NCBI RefSeq assembly: GCF_014529535.1
Contig: NW_023503941.1
Coordinates: 2,664,942 to 2,728,941, forward strand
Direction: 5' to 3'
Length of the DNA stretch: 64,000 nucleotides
From: Bradysia coprophila
Lineage: Eukaryota; Arthropoda; Insecta; Diptera; Sciaridae
Below the pieces are notes generated by a model. That model had not been told where the DNA came from. It saw only the letters and a program-made list of their open reading frames with translations, and searched no databases. Shown here one piece after another: positions 59,459 to 64,000 of the stretch (its first letter is position 1; every line of letters starts with the position of its first letter). The position numbers were made by a program, and so were the translations under genes.

Positions 59459-61111
59459 GATAGGATAGAATGGGTAAGGAAAGCAGTCTTTCCTTGATAC
59501 ATAGCAAGAGACGTAATTCAAATTTTTCCATTGTCAAATGTGACAGAAGAACAAAAAAGATTTGATTCGGTCACTTTTGCGTTGCTTTGTAAGCAGCCAA
59601 TCGATTTGTTCCTTTAGTTTTTTTTTCATTTGAAGGAAGTTATTTTGACTATTTGAATGTAGATGTCGCTTTTGTGAGTGTCAAGTGAAAATTTCGTTTT
59701 TTTTTGTGTGTGCGACTTTGTCAGATAGAGCTAGTTTGGAATCGCTTTTGAGCATGCAGTTACAATTGACACTATTCTATGCTCTACAGGCCAACCCACT
59801 TGTTCCATATGACCCTATTGTTAGTTTGGTCAAAATATTCTCCGGCATGGAGACGGTTTCTTTTTCTTCTTCGACCTAATGCTCCTCTACTACGCAATTC
59901 AAGTATTTTGTTTATTTTTTTATCATTTAATTAATGTTTTTTTTTATATTAAATTTTATACAATAAAAATCGACACACTTCTAATATGGTTTTTTGTTTA
60001 AAGTTTTGTTTTGTTTTTGTTTATTTTTTTTTTCATTTACTTCTTTTAAACATGCATTTCACTTCCCCACTCTCTGTCGCCATTTTTTTTTGTTTTATTT
60101 AATTTTCTTTAACTTTATTTTTTACCTTTTAATTACACATTTTAAAATTACACATTTTTCCTTCCACATATCATAAATTTTATCTCATTTTTGTTCATCA
60201 TTTTCTTTGTTTTTTTTTTCTTTTGTTATAAATATTGGTGCATTTTTATATTTAATTTAAATCTTTTTTTTTGTTTTCTTTAAATTTTAAATAACTATTT
60301 TCATTATCCGACATTTAAGTATTCTATTGATCTATGTTTTTTTTATACAAAAGTGAATTAAATTTCTTTTTATTAATTTGCTTCCTCGTCTCGGTGAGCT
60401 GCGGAACAACACCATTTCATCAATTTTAATGAGTTCTGTGAACAAAAGTGTCAATTCGAATGATTTTTTTAAAAACATGGACGCAACTGTAATGTTCAGA
60501 TTGTGTCATTAGTTGTGTGTTAGAGTCTAACACTGTTAGACCGTATTTAGCTATGAAAATACAGATGGCGCCACTGGCGAAAATGTCACAATTCTTTGGT
60601 GATGTGTATATTTAGCTATATGTTCATTATACCGTACTCGTCGCGCAACCGACGCAACCCCACTTAAATATTCGTAAAGTTATCATAAACCTCACGTTTA
60701 TCTTCGTTTAGAGCATTTCGATAGTTCAGCATTGAATGTACTTAGTATTCGAATTTTTCAGCAAGTCTAACAGCTGGGATCGTGTTTGACGTTTGGAAGT
60801 TCGTCCACATGATCTATGAAATTAAATAGATGTTGCAATTCGTATTCAGGTGGCGCCACTGACATTCGGTGACACATTTTATGTTGCACCGTATTCAGCT
60901 ATGGAAAGTGAACATAAGGTCTAGGACGTAATTAACGGAGCATGGATCTTGTAATGTAGCTGAACATGGCGCTGTTGTAGTTTTCAGGGTAAAACTTCAA
61001 GAAACGGAAGTATTTAGCTATGAAAAACCAGGTCGTTTCTTTTTCAGTTTTTTGTGTAAACTAGTATGTCGTCCCATGGTATTACAGGGCATGAATCACC
61101 ATGACCATGAC
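59459..61111. other. T-rich flank with degenerate AGATGGCG/GGCGCC repeats
   Basis: 59930-60350 is nearly all T-rich. Between 60540 and 61030 the motif TATTTAGCTATGAAAA or its variants occurs three times, each near a (A/G)GATGGCGCCACTGGCG-like block, suggesting a diverged repeat family. No gene. Confidence 0.4.
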
Positions 61112-61276
61112 CAGTGCCGCTTTTAGCTTTTGGGCGCCATCGGGCAATTCGAAAAATAGGCGCCAATGTAGTAAAGCTAAATTTTTTTTTAAGGACCTCG
61201 GGCGCCATTTCCCTCTGCTCCACTTCGGGCGCCACGGGCATTTGCCCGTTTGGCTCATATGGAAAAGGCGGCACTG
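61112..61276. mobile_element. hAT-like MITE, CAGTGCCGC family, copy 3
   Basis: 165 bp, ends CAGTGCCGC and GCGGCACTG. ACCATGAC flanks both sides (61104-61111 and 61277-61284), an exact 8-bp target-site duplication. About 90% like 43618-43781 by eye. Confidence 0.95.
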
Positions 61277-62258
61277 ACCATGACTATATTGCAAATTTGA
61301 GTTCTCTGCTAAATGGAATTGACTCAAAAATCAATTGACTTTAGGTATTTCCATACCGGATCATATCCCGCAGCATCCTTTTCTGGTCGTGAAATCATTG
61401 TATCATTGAGGTTAAATAACTTTCCTTAAAATGAAACTTAACAGATTTGCTTTTGTGCTTCATCACAAGTGAAGAATTGAAGATAGAAAATTTTGAAGAT
61501 TTTTTTTTTACTTTACTTAAGTTAATTTGTTTTACGAAAGAATTTATTTTGGGTCCACGGTTAATGTATTGTTCTTCTTCTTTGTTTTTTTTTGTGTATT
61601 CAGTGTGCGTGCAATACGTTAAAAAAAATATTTTTTTCTGGTTTTCAGTGGCATTGAAGCGGTAAATTTAAAAATAATTATTTTCAGATTCAAATTGGGA
61701 ATCAAAATCGTTGTATACCAAATCACTATATCATCTGAGTTATTCCGTAAAGAAAATGGGGTTTTCTTTCGTATGATCGGGGTTGATAATGTCAATTTTC
61801 CGTTTGAAACCTTCATTGTCATGCCAATATGTTCGCTCTGTTCAGCGGTCTATCTACTTCGATCGCTGACCATGTATGTTACTACATTATATTTTTAACG
61901 AATGCTAAAGTTTAGCGAATCATAAAAATACAAAATTTCTGCAAAAAAGATGGACACGTTGCGAGGCTCCGTTATTCTTGAAGTAGAACAGGCGAATTTT
62001 ACGTTACAGTTTCAACAATTAGAGCGAACGTCTTAAGGGTAGGATACTGGCGATATTGAACAATTTGAAATTTTTTCTTCTCTAGATTCAGATTGTGACG
62101 AATGGAAAAATTGTAACAAAAGAGTGGATGGATGTGTGCTTAAAGGTGCAAAAACCACATACAAAATAGTGTTGACCGAAATGTGCCTTTCGGTAGAATA
62201 AAGGTTATAAATGCTTAACGATTGGTTGAAAACATATAAATCTGTAGGCCAATTTTTC
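61277..62258. other. Intergenic, no feature recognised
   Basis: Only AT-rich sequence and short overlapping frames (61447-61665, 61619-61822, 61695-61898) without domains. Confidence 0.35.
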
Positions 62259-62396
62259 AGAGAAATTATAACAGTTGGCGCTGCGTTGACACCACAGGTA
62301 GAATATGATTCTATATTGCATTTTGTGGATGCATGACTGTGAATATGCCATTCGACTAGACGTAGGATCAGCGCAGCGCCACCTGTTATCGTTTCT
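62259..62396. mobile_element. AGAGAAAT...ATTTCT MITE, longer copy
   Basis: 138 bp, left end AGAGAAATTATAACAGTTGG, right end CACCTGTTATCGTTTCT, with GCGCTGCG / CGCAGCGC just inside. It is the long form of the hairpin at 11643-11700. Confidence 0.75.
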
Positions 62397-64000
62397 ATGC
62401 AATTTTTTATATCATTCACAAATTGTCATTTTCTTTAAAAACGTTTTTTTAGGTTGATTGTTTGAATTTATTTTATTTTATTTATTTTTTTAATTTTCTA
62501 ATGCAGCCATTTTAGTCCGCCATTTGTTTAAAAAATAAAACGAAGAATCTTCAGAACTGACGTTTTCGTGCGCGGAAGTTTTGTTTTTATTTTTTTTTAA
62601 TTTTAAATTTATTTCTAAAAATTAAAGCAAAATTATGAAATGAATGTAGTAGGCCTTTTATTTATGTAGTAGAATGATGATTGTTACGTGATTTTTAGAG
62701 TGTAGCTGCGTAGCGATTCGCAATAGAAATATACTCGATAGGTGACGCTGATGATAATCGACAGCCAGATAAATACGGTTTTAAAAAAATGATATCGTCA
62801 CGCCGTCATCTCTCGAGTCTAACACAATGAATGCACCTTTCAGCCAATTCTTTTCATGAGCACTAGAGTGGACACATCACAGAGTACTGGAAACTATAAC
62901 AAAACTGCCTACTAAGTATGCCGATCTATTCGACCTTGAATAACCTTGACCAAGACATTTGCATATTGGACCGAAACCGAATTTAACCTGTCACAGACGG
63001 CAATACGTATGTTAACAGTTTTACTATATATCTGATCTATTACTTCATTTGATCGAAGATTTTCAGTGAATGATTTCAGAAATCTTTTACTTCATTTGTT
63101 TTGAACATGCTTTTTGTCTTATTAGTCAGAGCTTGTCGTTTATTATTGCTGTCGTTGTCGAGATAACAGATGAAACCCGTCTGTGACAGGTTAAGGAACG
63201 GTATAACAACGATACAAGGTTATCGCTTCCAGTGATGACGGGATTTAATTTTGACTTCAAGCACGTTAGTGTCCAAACAGTTGTGGTATGTCAGCATGAT
63301 ACAGAAAATGTTTGGAGGTTTCTGTAATCTCTGCGTTTCTTTGGTACAGACAGCAGGCATGTTTTCGTTGTGAGTTACATCACACGCATTGATGCGTAAA
63401 ATAGACTCAAAATTTGAGATCTCACATCTGAGTGTTCATGCTTGGAGTAAGAGTACTATGCGTTAAGAGATAGACAGATAGAGAGAGAGACAACTATATA
63501 GAAATCTGTGTCATTAGTCTTGCCTCTATTTCATTGACATTTTGACGACACTAAAATGGTCTATAAATGTCTGAGACGTCGACGAGCTGTATTAGCGATT
63601 TTCACAATCAACAGATGGCATTGCGTTCTACGCATGATTTGTACTAATAAAGACACACTTATTTTTGTCACCACTTAGGGTTGCAATTTTAACTATGGAC
63701 GATATTTCATTTCCACTACGCGTCGCAACAGGTTGGAAATCATGGGTGGCTAAGCTACACTCTAAAATGATTTATATTTTTTATAATCTCCGACATTTTC
63801 ATTTGTGTTTTAAAACTAAAAGCGTTCGACTGAACGAAAAAAAATGATGGTTTTATAATAAAGTTTTGCTGTTGCTGTTGTTGTAGTTATAGTTTCTAAA
63901 CTCATTGTATAAGTATATTGTATATTGGTTTCATCTAGTTTTTTTTCTTCTATTTCTTTTAATAAATAATTTTACTTTCTCTTTCTAATTTGTTTTTCCT
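62397..64000. other. Right end, no gene recognised
   Basis: T-rich stretches at 62400-62640 and 63880-64000. An inverted pair near 62985-63000 (AACCTGTCACAGACGG) and 63178-63192 (CCGTCTGTGACAGGTT) bounds about 200 bp and may be another MITE. No ORF over 64 codons. Confidence 0.45.
62986..63193. mobile_element. Possible MITE, AACCTGTCACAGACGG ends
   Basis: AACCTGTCACAGACGG at the left is exactly inverted as CCGTCTGTGACAGGTT at the right, 16 bp. Outside, TTT/AAG do not give a clear target duplication. Confidence 0.7.

Overview
This window is nuclear DNA from an insect, most likely a dipteran (I suspect a nematoceran such as a fungus gnat, but that is inference). The DNA is AT-rich and full of transposable elements. 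Genes have short GT-AG introns, there is a pair of insect-type odorant receptors (a family found only in insects), and there are type-2 chitin-binding proteins. I see no rRNA, tRNA, CRISPR array or bacterial operon.

Seven protein-coding genes can be rebuilt with splice sites and consistent phases, except for one abnormal intron. (1) 4991-8532, minus: DHCR24-type delta-24-sterol reductase, five exons, 503 aa. (2) and (3) 11764-14686 and 18923-21011, both minus: two paralogous odorant receptors with the same four-exon structure. (4) 24945-26021, plus: an intronless secreted protein with an FSGC...H signature like bacterial deamidase toxins. (5) 32725-33450, plus: an intronless RING-H2 protein with three SUMO-interacting motifs, resembling a SUMO-targeted ubiquitin ligase. 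(6) 38650-39770, minus: syntenin, two PDZ domains. (7) 47481-49081 (minus) and 50727-51781 (plus): a head-to-head pair of paralogous secreted chitin-binding proteins, the first shortened at its C-terminus. A weak possible terminal exon lies at 59265-59458.

Most of the rest is repeats. The left end (1-4400) has satellite monomers, minisatellites and interlocking inverted repeats. Long foldback elements lie at 9111-10063, 12154-13555 and 30841-32446; the last two share CACGGT termini and 4-bp target-site duplications. hAT-like non-autonomous elements with perfect 8-bp duplications occur at 29508-30337, 34704-34885, 39957-40786, 43618-43781 and 61112-61276. A complete miniature LTR retrotransposon (TRIM-like) sits at 22506-23756 with LTRs, primer-binding site, polypurine tract and 5-bp duplication. 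A jockey-like LINE 3' fragment is at 24244-24655. The right end (54.8-64 kb) is a T-rich, gene-poor block, possibly intron or long 3' UTR.

The genes do not form one pathway. Three are small tandem or inverted families of environmental or gut function (receptors, chitin-binding proteins), mixed with conserved housekeeping genes (sterol reductase, syntenin). Two intronless genes lie close to mobile elements and are the most unusual coding content.
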